Shown: positions 21,317 through 33,614 of the stretch, in pieces
Layout: each line of letters opens with the position of its first letter
How positions within the stretch are numbered: position 1 is the stretch's first letter
Assembly (NCBI RefSeq): GCF_024713975.1
Contig: NC_091111.1
Span: 18,759,501 to 18,823,500 of the forward strand
Reading direction: 5' to 3'
From: Paralichthys olivaceus
Lineage: Eukaryota; Chordata; Actinopteri; Pleuronectiformes; Paralichthyidae
Length of the DNA: 64,000 nt
The notes under the pieces: model-generated
What the model was told of the DNA's origin: nothing
The model's database searches: none
What the model saw: only the letters and a program-made list of their open reading frames with translations
Made by a program: the position numbers and the translations under genes

Positions 21317-24300
21317 TGCTTTTAATGCAGCGCTCATGAATACAAAATGTGCAGAGGACACATCAGGTCAAACACTGAACCTTTAACCCCGGTAAAGAAA
21401 AACGTGACCCAGAGCCTGAGAGTTTCTCAACATTTCATTTTCAAATTAAAAGTCAAATTACCCTCTTCAGCTTGGTGATGTTGTCGTCCAGCGTCAGTCC
21501 GTTCAGAGCGCCAGAGATGCCGAGGAACGCTCCCAGGAAGCACGGAGCGAAACACAACTAGAAGAAAAACCAGGATGAGAAACGTCCACAGGCGAAGACG
21601 GAGGAGACGTCCACGAGACAAATGAAGAACATGAAACAATGAAATTCATTAAACGTCTTTGATGAACTAGAGACAGAAACGATATCGAAGCTCCTGATGT
21701 CTGTGAGTATTTTACAGTCACATGATCAACAGAGAGTTCAACACTTTGCTTTGGTTTATTGAGTTTTTATATTTAGATAAATAAAAAGCTTTTATTGTTT
21801 TGCGTCCTCAGAACATCAGAGGTTTAATATGAATCTCACAAATATACATAGAGACATACATATCGATTTTCTCTACGCTGGATTTTGTATATTTTGCTTC
21901 ACGCTGACGAGGCTCAGAGGAAACGTGTGAAACGCTTCATCAGACGCTGCATCGCCTTAAATCTTTCAAGTCACCAAATGGTTCTCGGGTTATCACGTAT
22001 ATACGGAGAGGCAGCGTACGAGCTAACACTTTGCTCTGCGTTAAATATTTATCAGAGCGACGTATTGAAAGCTCTGAAGTCGTCCTGTGGTGGTTTCATC
22101 TGTTCTGCTGTAGTTTTATACAATCAAACACCAGGGGGCAGAGTGGGCAGGGTCAAACAGCAGTATTTACTTTTACTCAAGTACGATAGTTACTGTGGTA
22201 CTTTCACAGTTGGTAGTCGTTAGTGTACTTTTGTTTATTTGTACTTGAGTATTTTCTCCACTTCTGCTTTTGAGTCAAGTCAAATTTCTGTCTACATGTT
22301 TTTTTTAAATTCTTTTCTGTTTCAGTGTTTGAACAAATGAAAAACTACAATAAATTAGAACTAATTAATATTTTTACTACTGAACAAGTGTGTTTTGTTT
22401 TAAAGAAGAAAAGGAGGAAGAGGAGGGAGTGAAAAAAGAAGAGGAGGGAAAGAAGTTGTCGCAGTAGACGAAGCAGGAAAACTTTAATCGTCACCTGATC
22501 AAGCAGCATTTTCTTCATCGCTGCACTTTTACTTCCTCCAACGACGACTTTGTCCAGAACTTTGTACCAACTCCCGACGACCGGACCCTTTAACACACAA
22601 ACACGTGTGATGACCGTGCTGACGTCCGTTCTCACCGAGGTCAGAGACTCTGAGGGAAACTTCATCCCGTAAACTAACAAACGATATAAATGATTTACAC
22701 ACGAGGCAGAATGAATTATAAAACAGCTGCATCTGGATGAATGAAGATAATTCTAGCTGCCGTGGAAACACTTCAGTGAAACATAGTAAACTGACCATTT
22801 CAAGACAAACGTCTTCTCTGCACAATGTAAAAAGACGAGGCGGCTGATTGGTGGAGCGTAAGACGATTATGGAAATATAAATAAACTTTGTCCTCGTCAC
22901 TGCGATGAAGAGAAGGATTGTGCAGCTGTCACAGGTTGTGATGTGACGAACATACAAAGGACATGTGAATAAATCTACACGCACACCAGAATAGAAACAG
23001 ACGTCACGTACAGACCTAACGACACGCGTGGATTTCACACGGAGCAGCAAACATGGATTTTGATTCTCTAGTGAATTCATAGATTTAGTTTGATAAACAT
23101 GTTTCACATTTAAAAAATAATAATAATCCATGTGTCCTGAGCATAGAATGAAAATAAAGATGGACGACTCATTAATGACCCAAAGCATCTGGATCGCCAC
23201 CTGGTGGCTGGCTGCAGTGCAGCTCATAAACCCTGCCTCCCCCGTGTTAGCACACGCAACACGGACCAAAATAACGTTTTCACTTTTCACGCGTCTTGAG
23301 TTACAGTTTAGGTTTTATCTGCTAACAACTCATCACCCTGATTTATTTATTCATGTTCATCGTTTCACCAAAACGCAAACTCACCACGAACAAGAACCCG
23401 ATGCTCATCATCTTGGCCGTTCGCTTCACGTTGTGTTGAGCGAGTCCTCGTCTCTCGATCAACTGTTGGGAAATGACATCACCGAGTCCCACGAGAGACC
23501 CTGGGAAAAATCACGTTGTTGATGTTACGACAGATTCAAAATCACATTCACTGAGAGTTTGATTTAAATGAATTCCAAATAAACACAAATGCAACTAACT
23601 GATAAAAGATTAATTTGATGTTCTCGGTTCATTTGTTTGTGCTTTTATTGTTAAACTGCTTCAAACGAGTTAAATAACACTTTGTTAACTTCACTGACTG
23701 ATTCTACTTCCATTTAAAAAAACACGAACAGACACAAACGTGTTTGTTAAAGGTTTTTTGTGAAGATATTTGTCGTCCAGCTCTTTAATTCAAGAGCCAT
23801 CTTCTTTATCTTCTGTTATGTATTTATATATTTTTTTGCACTGTCAGTTCTCATGTATCAGGAGCACACTGCCTCCATCTAGAGGTGGTTTGATGTCACT
23901 GCACCGGCTCAAACTCACAGGTTACATTCAACATCAGTTAAGTGATTTGTGATTGAGATTTTTTCACTGGGAATCGTTCGTGGATCCTGATGAAAGAACA
24001 GATTTAGGCGGCTGGTATTTGATCAGTGTGATCCGGTGTGGATCCAGATAAAAATCTGGATTTAGTGAATATAAACGTGGTTCCATCAGAGTGTGGGCGA
24101 CAGATTGAGCTCGAAACATGCAACTACCACCGACGTGAAGCTGATAAACATCATGTGGCTTCGGACATAAAGCTGCTTTTAATTCAAGGGGCCTGCTGGA
24201 GCCACCTCGGTGGAGGTGTGAGTGTAATTCTCGTGGTAACAGCCATTTTCTTCCCCTTGGTTCAAAGTTCTGTGTCAGTGTTGACTTAAAAAAACGGAGG

Positions 24301-24457
24301 TTGTTTCACAGAGCAAAGGCCGAAGATGTCGGGCCCCCGGTCTCTGACTCGTAGTTGGTTTAATATGAAGAGTGAGACACGTACCGGCCGTCACTATCTG
24401 AACCGTCCAGGGGTATCTGCTCATCAGGGCCTGGTAGGATCTCCACAGACCGGCCAT
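18860..24457 (-). CDS. mpv17: MPV17 mitochondrial inner membrane protein
   Basis: MPV17 is a small channel-like inner-membrane protein needed for mitochondrial DNA maintenance; human mutations cause mtDNA depletion. Seven coding exons join in frame: 24385-24457 (ATG at 24455-24457), 23385-23500, 22495-22587, 21462-21557, 19520-19552, 19296-19348 and 18860-18929 (TGA at 18860-18862), giving 177 aa (human 176). Recognisable segments are [55 protein letters not shown] and the C-terminal signature [12 protein letters not shown] of the Mpv17/PMP22 family. Four hydrophobic segments are expected. An acceptor just upstream of the ATG implies a non-coding first exon further upstream, perhaps near 25420-25500. 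Introns hold microsatellites and repeat relics but no other gene. Confidence 0.95.
19855..19925 (+). repeat. Dispersed teleost repeat relic in an mpv17 intron
   Basis: 'aaataagataagatcgacttcattcatcccacactggggac...cacagcagcagaaga' matches the common teleost repeat edge usually read as 'actttattgatcccacactgggg'. Confidence 0.5.
20757..20781 (+). repeat. (CA)n microsatellite
   Basis: About 12 CA units lie in the large mpv17 intron between exons at 19552 and 21462. A (GT)n run in the same intron is at 21279-21314. Confidence 0.9.
22155..22265 (+). repeat. Dispersed teleost repeat relic ('ttttactcaagtac...gtacttgagtattttctcc')
   Basis: The two ends of this fragment, 'tttactcaagta' and 'tacttgagtatttt', are partly inverted and match a frequent fish repeat. 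It begins just after a CTCF-like core at 22129-22141. Confidence 0.45.
23955..24115 (+). repeat. Dispersed teleost repeat relic in mpv17 intron 1
   Basis: 'cactgggaatcgttcgtggatcctgatgaaa', 'ggcggctggtatttgatcagtgtg' and 'gtggatccagataaaaatctggatttagtg' in order match the same family as the relic at 9325-9445. It is about 270 bases from the first coding exon of mpv17. Confidence 0.5.
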
Positions 24458-27400
24458 CCTCCTCCTGAGGGTTCAAACACAGAGAAACTCTTTATCAAAC
24501 ACCACAAGATGAAACTACATGATCAGACATGTTAGAGAATAATACAACGGATGTTCAGAGTCAATCAGGATCAATCTCAAGTTGTGTCCCGAGTTAGTTT
24601 TAGTTTCAGGAGAGTAAAAGTGATTTAAGAGACGTTTGTTTGAATGTCGGAGTTTGACTGTGGAAGAATACATTTTTCTGAGGATTGAAAACATGAATAG
24701 CTTGTTTGTTTAAATCTGTTGGATTAATTATATGAACCCCCCCCCCCCCACACACACACACACAGGCAGCCAATGTGACTCAAATCAAGCGACCCTGCTA
24801 ATCAGTGCCCTGACTTGATCCATCAGCCACAGAGTTGATTAGTTTAACTCGAGCTGCAGGAAGTTTTCCTCCAGAGAGAATAAGTCAGTGAAGAATCTAA
24901 CATATAAAAAGAGAAAATCTGTTTCATAACCAGTCTGCGTTATAGATTATATACAGTCCAATGGATTCAAATGTTTATACAACTGAAATGAAGTGAAGAT
25001 TTCATTAACCTGAGAAATGCATGGTGCCGAATAGAAAAGAAAATTCAACTGATTTATTAAAAAGCATAAAATATTTCCTGCCTCACACGATAATGTACAA
25101 ATACTGAAGGACACGTTAAAATGTGGGGTTTTTCTAATGAGGTCTGGCTCAGCTCACGTTAAACGTGTAAAATCTCACACAGAGTTTTTATCGCAACGAA
25201 CGAATCGAGTCCGAAACAACAAACAAGTCGTGAAATCAAAGAATCTCCAAGAAACAATGTTACAACTTTAAAATAAACAAATAAACAAACAAACAAACAA
25301 ACACGTGATAAACAAAGAGCTGCAGCTCGACACCTTGTGATGCTTTCAGGGTCGATTCATAAAACACAGGAAATACAAATGTTCATAAAATAAAACGTGG
25401 ACTCGCCTGAGACTCCTCTGACTGAGCTGCTGCTGCTGCGTTCACTGTCACAACGTCAGCTCGGACTTATGGGAGCTGGAGCTCTGTAGATGTGTCACTC
25501 TTCACAGGAAGCACTCGAGGAAAACGTTTTTTTTTTTGGGAACTCTCGGTTTGGACGAGGTGACAAAACAAAACACATGATTGTCATCGCGATATAATTA
25601 TCACTGATGATTTATTTACTGGATTGTACATAGTCAACAAATCTTAAAAGAGTTATTTCCTACGTAACGTGAAGGCAGCATGAGAGCTGCAGTTGTACGT
25701 CACATCCGCTGCAAACAGGGAAATGTGGCCTTCACTGCCCTCTACTGGAAAAATACAAAATTACATTTGGTCTCAGTCAGAACAGTTGTTGGTGTAGTGT
25801 TGTTTAATTCTGTACGAGTGAGAAGAGATTTACAAAAAACGAAATAAAAACAAACAGACACACAACGATTACTTTCATTATCAATTCATCTTCACATCAT
25901 GTCCGTCAATTACTCAATTAACGATAATAAAAAATGTCTTGTTTTGTCCGACCAACATTTCAACACTCAAAGACGTTCAGTGTCACGTTCAATAAAACAG
26001 GAAAGCAGGAAATCTTAACATCTGAGAGGAACACAGCTCCGCCTCTTTCCCGTCTTCTGCTTTAACGATTCACTTCATCACAAGAACAAATTGTATGAAA
26101 AGGTATTTTTTGGACCTGTGATGTTTTCCGCTGTGAATAAGGTTCATTAAATTAGCAACATGTTTGAGTTGTTTTCAGATAATCAGCTTCCATTTATTAA
26201 AAAAAGTTGGGAAACGCAGGACGGATAAAAGTGACAGCAGCCGAGTTCTTAAGTTTGTTGCTCCCTCAGCTCAGAGGGAGAAGTTTCCACATTCGATCTG
26301 AGAACAGGTTCAACTGTGACCTTGGGTTATTGATCCGGTGCATGAACATAAACCGCCCGTCTGTGAGGGTGTGAACTGCTGCAGGGAAAGTTGTCGGGCG
26401 GAGGAATGAACTCCAGTGAAAGAGTTTCTAGTTCAACCTGTTTGAAAGTCATTAAACCTGGTGTTGGTCTGACAAGACCTGGAACAGACTGAGTTTAAAG
26501 ATAAATAGTGTAACAGCTCCTCGTAGGTGAATCTAAAGCAGCCTCCTCCATGTTACTGGACAGGACGTTGTCCAAACTAATCACATAAAGTTTTCTTAAA
26601 GATAGTTTCTGTCACGTTTCTGGTGAATTCGTTTTTTGATGATATCAGAACTGGATGAAAACGACATGATTGACAGCTGTGACTGACTTGCGATTGGTCG
26701 AGGGGGACCTCGCTGCTGCACAGACTCTGGCTGGTTCACGCTACAAACTGTAATGTGGAAAACCTGGCAGTGATTCCATTTTCAACAAGATGCTCAACAC
26801 AATAAATAATTAGAAATATTAAGATAATGAATCAGTCTGGTTTATATCCTCTCCTCACAAAGAAAAACAAATAGAGAGGTTCGAACGTGTGACCGATTGA
26901 AATGATTTTACACCAGAAAGAAAACCTGGTGTGACTCCAGCTCCTGGTCCACGAGGTCATCGGGTTATTTAACTGTCAGTTGTTGTTTTTACACCATGTT
27001 GACGAGCACTGTAAAATAAAGTGTTGGCTTATAACTACACGGTCGTTAGCAGCTAAAGTGGAATCAGACATTGTTTCTTTGAGGCAGTTGTTTAAAAGCA
27101 TTAATAAACAGTACACTGTATAATTAGTTCTTTATAACACTATTATTCCCACGTCTAATAATTTGCTCTTATGTTATTTCCTATAAAAACACGAAGGCAA
27201 CATGAGATCTGCTTGGTGCCTCACGTCTGATGTAAACAGAAGAACGTGAAGTTTGTTTCATAACTCCTCCTCTAGTGACACTTTAAATAATGACACCTGT
27301 ACTTTACTAGTGTTACTGCACCAGGAGGAGTCATCGTAAACAACACGCCCACATTGAAATGTGTCGTAAACCATTTTTTTAAATCGGTGCTTCTAAATGC

Positions 27401-28132
27401 TAAATGGGCGACTTAGTGTTTTTGTGATAGTCGCGCAAACAGAGGAGCGTCACGGCTCTGTGTCGATGCTACGCTAACGTTGTTCAAGTTCACGGATCGT
27501 CTTCGTCCCTTTCAGTGAAAGTTGCCTGAGAAAACACAGTTTTGACAGAACAGTACAGCAGCTCAAATACACTCATGATATTATAATCACTAATATTACC
27601 ATGTTAACGACAGAGACTCAGACGAGGGGGAGGGTCGTGTCTTTGTGCAAACTTTGGTTATTACGTGTTTTGCTTTTACTCCAGTTGTTGAACCTTGTGA
27701 TTCGAACCGAGCGTCGCTCTAGCTTTACTGACGACGTCTGGCTGAGGAGGACAAAGACACGTACTGAGCAAAGTCCTGAGAGGAACGCAAACACTCGAGT
27801 CTGCAGCTTCAACACATTTCAACATCATGATCATTTCTTCTCAGTAGGTTGACGGCGTGTGAAAAGACGTCAAAGCCAGAGAATATCCACGTGAGAGGTA
27901 ACACTGAGAACTTTGACCTCTTCACACTTGTAAACAGGAATGGGGAATGGACTGAGACCTGCCTGGCGTGAGTGGACCGAGCTCCTCGCTGACCTAACGC
28001 TGAACTCTGCTCAGTTCGTGCAGCGTCACCTCAGCGGTCAGGAGGACGGAGACGGAGCCGAGCAGGTCTGAGCATCTTTAAACAGATAAGTGCGTTTGTA
28101 ACAACTCTCCACGTCTGTGATTGGTCCTCTCC
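24458..28132. other. mpv17 5' flank and uckl1 3' flank
   Basis: No coding gene is supported. A poly(C)/(CA) run is at 24738-24765. A candidate non-coding first exon of mpv17 lies around 25420-25500. Two diverged copies of one sequence lie at about 25655-25760 and 27165-27280, sharing 'gttatttcct', 'gaaggca(g/a)catgaga(g/t)ctgc' and 'cctctactgg'-like words, so an old dispersed repeat is present twice. The end next to 28133 is uckl1 3' UTR. Small open frames, for example at 27601-27852, show no motif. Confidence 0.5.
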
Positions 28133-31100
28133 TCAGAAGTCCATCCCCTCATCACTTTCACACCAGTCCGACGGAGCGTCCGTGCCGAAGTAACGATCTC
28201 CAAAATTACCTGAGGAGGAGAAAGTGAAGTTGACGCAGCAGCAGGTGAAATGACAGAAGACTCAGAGCTGCAGGAATAAGTTGATTTATTGTAGATAAAC
28301 GTGAATGTGATGAGTTCTCATCTCATGTGCGTCTTGTCACAAACAGATAAACAGACAGAAATACATTAATAGATTATGTTATTCTATTGATTATTCAATC
28401 GATTGATCATTTTCTTTCTTTGTCTACGACAGACGGCAGCCTGAGGCGAGAGGGAAAGAAAGAGGCCTCACCGATGCCTGGTATGATGTGGAACTGGTCG
28501 TTGACCTCTTTGTCCACGGCCGTCGTGATGATGCGGACTTTAGGGAACGCGTAGGCCACCGAGTGCACGCCCATCTCTGCCATTAGCAGGGACAACAGGA
28601 AGATCTTGTCCTCTGCTACGTCGTGGTCCTTCACACAGCGACACAGAGGATGTAGATTTAAGATGGAGAAAAAGAGTTTACCACGCAGCTGCAGCACACA
28701 TCATCATCCATTCACACACGTGGACATGACACGCATCTACTGCGGAAAGGGTCGAGACAGCCCCGTCGTCTATTCTAGATTTTTTTTACACGAGTGACTA
28801 AATTATACACAGTGACGTGAAGAGGACCGGAAAGTTCACACATTTTCTCAGAGCCAGTCCGACAGTTTCCAGCCGACTGAAAGTTGAAAATGCCAAAATG
28901 ACTTTAAGAATAATAAGCCGACACAGAGACGTGGCGTTCACCCACCAGCAGAACTCTGACCGCCATGAGGGCAGCCGCTCCGGTGGACACGGTGCTGTCC
29001 ATCAGGATGACGTAGTCCTCGCTGATGTCTTTGGGCAGACGGAGGTAGTGAAGCTGGACGAAGGAAACAGGACGGTAAATAGATTTTCACAACCTGAATC
29101 AGTCTGTTCTGTAAAATTAAAATCACAGAAAAAGAAAAGTTGAGGTGAATCTCCTGCTGTTTTCTCTCATGACCAGATCGTTCTGGAGTTTAGTGCAGGT
29201 CTGTAAGTAGCTTATACGCATCTGTGCTAAAGGACGACAAAGAAAAACCAAACCCGATTTTAACAAACACTTTCCTGAAACTTTACCTTTTAACGGAATC
29301 TTGTTAAACTAGTCGCTGAAAAAAACCCTATTTATTTAATACTTTTCTTTACATTTAAAAGAAAAAAAGAAACTGGTTGTTGAGAGACCTGATCTGAAAT
29401 CCTGTGACGCTGAATATAACTGAACTTTAAACGTCATTTTACAGTTAAATGTTTAACTTTGTGAGGCAATGCTTCTTTACAGCACGAGAGACTGTGAAGA
29501 AAACAGACACAGGTTTGCTTTAATGTCTAAAAGTCCCAAACCTCTGGTTCTCCAGTGTCATGGTTGGTCTGGATGAGGATCTTTCCCAGTCGGATGTCTT
29601 TACACACGGCCATCAGAGCCTGCTCCATGGTCTCTCCTGCTCTCAGGATGGAGACGCCGGTGATCTGCACAAACACAGATGAGAGGAATTAAACATTTTT
29701 CAGAAGATGAAATGATGCAGCAGCTTATTTGGATCCGAGAGCAGTTAAAAGACAACGGGCGTCTTGCAAAGACACGTTTTTATTGTTCTGCTGAATGTTT
29801 CCACACTTTGATCACAGCCTGATGCACACTGGGTTTGTGCTGAGAGTCGAGCTCGATGACCACAAACAAAATCATTAACTCAACATCACCTTCATGAAAA
29901 GAGGTTTAACTGTGTCGAACAGCAGAATAGAAGCCGACTCACTCGTTTGCCGTTCAGCCTCTTGCCGTCGTAGACGCCACCCTGAGGCGTCTCCACAGAA
30001 ACTGGCTGCAGAGACAAAGGGACGCAGAGATGGAAAACAGGAAGTGAAACAACTCGTCCGACTCTCAGTTAAAGAACAAAACACAGTACGGTTCACTTTT
30101 GAATTGACTGAACTGACTGCAGGAGTCTAACTCTTCCAGTTTTGAGTAGAGAACAGATATTTCGACCTTTAAATGGAAGCACGAGGTCAAGTAATCACAA
30201 GACCCACCTTGAGAGGTAGGAAGGAGAGGGCGTGTTCGATCAGAAGCCTCATTAATCTCTTGGAGTAGAAGATAAACTCGTCTCGGTTTGTCTCCTTGTT
30301 CCTACACAAACACATGACGAGGGGACGATAAACATTTTGTCACTGGTGAGAAACTGTAAAAGCTTGAAACAAAGTCAGGACGTCTCTGCTGTGTCCGTTT
30401 TGACTTCTCTGTTCAGCTCCTCCAGTTTTAAGGGAGTGTAAATATCTTCGGACTGTTAAATGCTCGTGAAGTGTGAAAGTGTGTTCTGACCTGATGATGG
30501 TGTGCATGCCGCGGACCTGCGGCGTGCTCTCCATTACACTGAGGGTTTCGGGTAACGGCTGACCCTGATGAGCCGAGGCCAGAGCCGATCTGTGGCAAAC
30601 ACACACACAAAGTAAACGTCACGCTGACGTCAGGGACGATGAATTAACACAGAGGAACGTTTGTCTTCATCTAATGCTATCCTTAAGTTCATTTGATTTA
30701 CAATAAGGTTTGACCACTAAAGTTATCACTTAGTATTTTGAACTGTGAGATGATAAATGTGAGTCTTTCCCTGATAAAATTCTTTCTGAAAATAATTAAA
30801 ACGATCATAAGACATTAACAGGACAAAACGTTTTTGTTTTAGCGACTCATTAAGACACGGTGTCCAATTTCACCTATTTAAAGGAAGTTAGTGACCTCAT
30901 ATCTTCTTCTATACTAATAGAAATTAGGCCTGTGGTTGTTTGAGTCTGCACGTGGCACTGATAAATAAAAACAGATAACTTGAGTAGTCAAATTTTGTCA
31001 GACAAGCAGCTGCGATCCAAAAGAAAATGAACATGCGTCTTTTTTATGTGTCAAAGAAAAGTCAAAGAAATCAATGTTGTTTCTTTTCCAAGCAGAGAAA

Positions 31101-33576
31101 CAACCAAAGGTGTCGGTACTTCACCTCTAACTTAATGATACGGACTCGTTTCCTTCTGTTAATGTTTCTCTCTGAATGTACAGACATATTTTTTACATCA
31201 CAGCGTTTTATATACGACATGAGCAGGACGTCCTGTATCAGTACAACCAGGAAGCATCGAGTCATGTCTCAGTGTGTGCACCATCACCTTGAACCAGGTA
31301 AAGTAGTAAATGTGGCACAAACGTGTTCACGCACATGCTCTCAATGTGAACGAGCCATTAAACAAGATGAGAATTTGATTTCTGTCGCCAATGTTTTGTT
31401 TGCATGCTTCTTACTATCCGTAAAAAAAGAAAGAAATCAAACATGCTTTTGCTTTAACATCCAAAAGAGCCCGACTGATATCGATTCTTCATCATGATAT
31501 TAGGGAGTAAAACCATTTCTGATACAGATTTATTGGCCGATATATATATATATATGTTTTTTTTCTATTTTAAATACAAACAAATGCACATTCTTCTGTT
31601 CTGTTATTGCGTAAAACATGTTTTCATATCAGCAAACACAGACGTTCATACCGATATGATAGAACTGGTCCTCCGATAAATCAGTCAGGCTCTAATAAAA
31701 GGCCTTGAAAATATCATCGAAGGCATCGGTGTAGGTTAGAGACGCACAGCAAGAGGCCAGAGAGAACGAAAACTATGAGGATGCACAAAGGGAGCCTCAC
31801 ATATCCCAGCGGAGCTTCCTCTGAAGAAGGTGACGGATTTTCATTTGGTGCAATATAGTGATTAAAAGTGGGAGGGGGAGGGGGGGGGGGGGGGGATAAA
31901 GAAATACAGGACAGGAAGAGGAGTTAAATTAAAGAAGTGAAAGGAAGAGAAAGAACAGTGTCAGAGGAGAGAAACAGCTCCACTGCATCGCCGCGGTCTG
32001 TGCGACACATAGCTCGGTTAGGTTTATATAGAATACAGATCATTGGTTATTATTAGTGCAGCTTTGAGAGGAGCCTCAGTTCCACATTTATTCACTGAGC
32101 ACAGAATCGATCTCAGCTTTAGAGAACGGCGACAAAAACCATTAAACCAACTTTCACCTGGAGACTAAAATAGATTTTTAAATTTGGCTTCATCTGTGAA
32201 ATACATTTCTACACCAGGCACCTCGTTTTGTTTTACTTTAATGTCGCAGGTTTAACCCAAAGTCTGAGGATTCAACTTTGTCATTTGTTCTATTAAACTT
32301 AAAGTTTTTCATCGCAGAAACACAAACCCGCTCCCTCCATGTTTTCTGATCCAACACGTTTCTAAGAAGTTTGTTTTTAATTAGTTGTTTGATGATACAT
32401 CGCCTCGTCCAACTTTATTTACAGTCTATGTATCGTACAAACTATATCTAAGGTATCAGTCACCTCCCACTGGCTTAAGTAGAAGATCACGAGTTTATCT
32501 TTGTGCAGAGTTCTTGCTTGGATGCGTCTGAGTGCGGCGGAGTGAAAGCGGAAACAGGAAAGACTCATGACGAGGTTCATAACTTTTAGTGAAGACTGGT
32601 CCGACCGTGTTGAGAAGAGAAAGAAGCTGAGGAGCAGGAGAGTGAAGGGAGACCAGGTTCATTTGGTTTCATTGTGTCCGTCATTTATTCCTGTTCCCCG
32701 GTTTTACTGTTTTTACTTTTTTATCTGTTGTCTCCAATGAAGTGGACACGACTGATCGGACTCCTTCTAACAGCAGGAGATGTAATCACATATTGTCACA
32801 GACGCAGTGGAGCGGCTCAACGTGTTCTTCAAGAATTACACTTTATGTTTTTAATGTCTGTTTGCTGCAGGGGTTTTTAATCGGCTGACCGATATGGATT
32901 TTTTGGGGCCGATATTAACAGATGATAACGTTTTGTTCACGAGTTAAAAAGTAAAACTCAGCAGCTCGTGGCATCTTTGTTTTCAAGACAGAGAACAATC
33001 ACAGCAGGAAACGGAGGTGAGAGGGAGGAGCTGCAGGAGTGATCACAAAAAAATAAAGCTCTGACAGTCGTACCTCACAGTGATCTCACGCTGGAATGGT
33101 TACACAGCATTCAGCCAGGCGGGGGGGGGGGTCACACACACGACACACACACACAAACACACAAACACACACAAACACACAAACACACACGGGTGAGAAA
33201 CATAAGAAAACATGAGATAAGATATTGTTCAGAAAATATCATCTGCAGTGTCAAATCCACAAATTAATTTTTTCAAACATTTAAAGCAAAATAAATGTTT
33301 GTCTGTTTAAACTTGACTTCATGAAGGAAGTAAAGACATTAACTGATAATACATTTGAATATTTTTCTTTGTGGCACAAGTTATAAAACGTAATTTAATC
33401 TCGTCCTTGTTTAGAAACAACAACGATCTTTATAATCCGAGGAGCTCAGGTGAAGATTCAATAAATAACAGGAATAAAAGCGTCCATGTTACATAATGGA
33501 GGTGTTGTATGTGGGGAACGTGTGCTCTGCCTGTGGCCGTGCATGAATATGTTAAAGGTGGAACAAATCATGGTAC

Positions 33577-33614
<38 letters not shown>

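Noticed and set aside
22529-23290. Open frame of 253 codons on the minus strand, the longest in the window
   Set aside because: It runs through an mpv17 intron and overlaps the mpv17 exon 22495-22587 in the wrong frame. It shows no domain, and its composition is that of random intron sequence.
31027-31497. Open frame of 156 codons on the plus strand in a uckl1 intron
   Set aside because: It has no motif and AT-rich random composition, and it ends in the MITE-like element.
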